Shown: positions 6,452-7,243 of the stretch, one piece after another
Layout: each line of letters starts with the position of its first letter
Position numbering within the stretch: the first letter of the stretch is position 1
Source of the DNA: Synergistaceae bacterium
Lineage (GTDB): Bacteria; Synergistota; Synergistia; Synergistales; Synergistaceae
Direction: 5' to 3'
Length of the DNA: 7,243 nt
Assembly (NCBI GenBank): GCA_031283975.1
Contig: JAITAT010000226.1
Coordinates: 1-7,243 of the forward strand
Translations under genes and position numbers: made by a program
The notes under the pieces: generated by a model
The model's database searches: none
Seen by the model: only the letters and a program-made list of their open reading frames with translations
Told to the model about the DNA's origin: nothing

Positions 6452-7003
6452 ATGCTCGAAGATCTGTCGCAACACGTGCTGGACATAGCGGAAAACAGCA
6501 CCTCGGCCGGAGCTACCGAAGTCGCCATCGAGATAAACGAGGACGAGACGCTGAATATCCTGTCGATGATCGTCGAGGACAATGGCAGGGGAATGTCGCC
6601 AGATTTCCTCGAACACGCGGCGGACCCATTCACGACCACCAGAACGACGCGAAGGGTGGGTATGGGCCTGCCGTTTTTGAAACAGTCGGCCGAGTTGTGC
6701 GGCGGTCAATTGATACTGCGTTCCAAGCTGGGCGAGGGAACGCATACTGAGGCTGTATTCGACTATGACAGCATTGACCGCCCTCCGCTGGGCGATATTC
6801 CGGCCACGGTTATGGCGCTTTTCATGGGTCATCCCGAGATAGACTGGAAATATATCCACCGCGTGAACGGCAGGGAGTTTTCCATCTCGACCGTGGAACT
6901 GATGGAGGCGCTGGACGACAGGGAATTGCTGCGCCAGACTGAAGTAGGCCTCTGGATAAGGGATCGGGTGAAAGAATCGATCGACGAGATGAGACTGAGA
7001 TAA
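6452..7003 (+). CDS. Stand-alone GHKL/HATPase_c ATP-binding protein, hydrogenase-operon type
   Basis: A 183-residue protein with a single Bergerat-fold ATP-binding domain (about 1-105). Motifs: N box HVLDIAENSTSAGA (8-21, E14 and N15), G1 box VEDNGRGM (41-48), DPFTTT (58-63), G2 box VGMGLPFL (69-76) and G3 box GEGT (94-97). There is no HisKA or other phosphoacceptor domain, no sensor and no membrane segment, so it is not a complete sensor kinase; it is small enough to be an anti-sigma-factor-like kinase or an ATP-dependent switch. The tail (about 110-183), with RPPLGDIPAT (110-119) and an acidic helical end, is not part of the HATPase fold. From memory it resembles the small ATP-binding proteins encoded with NADH-linked [FeFe]-hydrogenase genes. 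No hydrogenase gene is visible here. It is divergent from the glg operon and apparently monocistronic, because an opposing gene ends 19 nt downstream. Substrate unknown. Confidence 0.88.
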   Translation: MLEDLSQHVLDIAENSTSAGATEVAIEINEDETLNILSMIVEDNGRGMSPDFLEHAADPFTTTRTTRRVGMGLPFLKQSAELCGGQLILRSKLGEGTHTEAVFDYDSIDRPPLGDIPATVMALFMGHPEIDWKYIHRVNGREFSISTVELMEALDDRELLRQTEVGLWIRDRVKESIDEMRLR

Positions 7004-7022
7004 CGTAAAATATTATGCCAAA

Positions 7023-7243
7023 TTATACATCGGCGATACTGCCGGTTTCATCGAACGATATCGGATGTTCTTCAAATGATGACTCGAAGTGTTCTTTTTT
7101 CTCGCGTATCTGAGCGGCATAATTTGAAGAAACTTCTATGGTCTCGAGTCGCAGCGTATTTTTTATATGAACTATCTTGAGAGATTCGGTCGTTTTGCCG
7201 CCAAGGCACATTATAGCGAACGTCAAAGCGTCCCTATCGTTGT
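7023..7243 (-). CDS. C-terminal 72 residues of a protein resembling LarA/DUF2088 (lactate racemase-like) proteins
   Basis: The minus-strand frame is open from the right edge to a TAA at 7025-7023, so this is the 3' end of a gene that starts outside the window. The visible residues include DRDALTFAIMCLGG (positions 2-15 of the fragment), LKIVHIKNTLRLETIEVS (from about 21) and an ending PISFDETGSIADV. The pattern of an IVxIKNTLxLxxIxVS stretch, then a charged linker and a final FDExG, resembles what I recall of the C-termini of LarA/DUF2088-like proteins. None of the nickel-pincer or catalytic residues of that family would be in this part, so the function is tentative. The gene is convergent with the HATPase gene, with 19 nt between stops. 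No start can be given: the TTG at 7226 is internal to the open frame. Confidence 0.6.
   Translation of the reverse strand, partial: NDRDALTFAIMCLGGKTTESLKIVHIKNTLRLETIEVSSNYAAQIREKKEHFESSFEEHPISFDETGSIADV

Noticed and set aside
6452..7003. Calling the HATPase protein a sensor histidine kinase
   Set aside because: It lacks a phosphoacceptor histidine domain, sensor and membrane segments; only the ATP-binding domain is present.
7023..7226. Complete 67-residue small protein starting at 7226
   Set aside because: The codon there is TTG, no ribosome binding site precedes it, and the frame stays open to the window edge, so this is the end of a longer gene.

Overview
The window holds most of a bacterial glycogen (alpha-glucan) operon on the minus strand, then a divergent ATPase gene on the plus strand and the 3' end of a convergent gene at the right edge. 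In transcription order (right to left) the operon is: a GH57/DUF3536 glucan-active enzyme (6336-3946), alpha-glucan phosphorylase glgP (3865-2129), glycogen synthase glgA (2115-637) and ADP-glucose pyrophosphorylase glgC (540-1, cut by the left edge). Gaps are 80, 13 and 96 nt, and each gene has a strong GGAGG-type ribosome binding site.

The parts form one pathway. GlgC makes ADP-glucose from glucose-1-phosphate and ATP. GlgA adds glucose to the alpha-1,4 chain. GlgP releases glucose-1-phosphate from it. The GH57/DUF3536 protein probably cuts, branches or otherwise remodels the glucan, but its exact reaction is not known to me. No GH13 branching (glgB) or debranching (glgX/pullulanase) enzyme lies in the window.

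The 115-nt divergent region 6337-6451 is strongly AT-rich (24 G/C in the 90 bases 6361-6450) and has a good -10 box for the glg operon. To its right is a stand-alone GHKL/HATPase_c protein (6452-7003) with no histidine-kinase phosphoacceptor domain. Its C-terminal tail resembles, from memory, small ATPases encoded with electron-bifurcating [FeFe]-hydrogenases. A minus-strand gene ends 19 nt after it; its 72 visible residues resemble the C-terminus of LarA/DUF2088-like proteins.

Organism: moderately GC-rich coding DNA with frequent ATA isoleucine codons, strong Shine-Dalgarno sites, the short phosphorylase form, GH57/DUF3536 and a hydrogenase-type HATPase together suggest an anaerobic bacterium. 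Synergistota is my best guess, with Firmicutes/Thermotogae-like or deltaproteobacterial anaerobes possible. This is an inference from gene content, not a database result. No tRNA, rRNA, CRISPR array, insertion sequence or long repeat was seen, and no gene-free stretch exceeds 300 bases.
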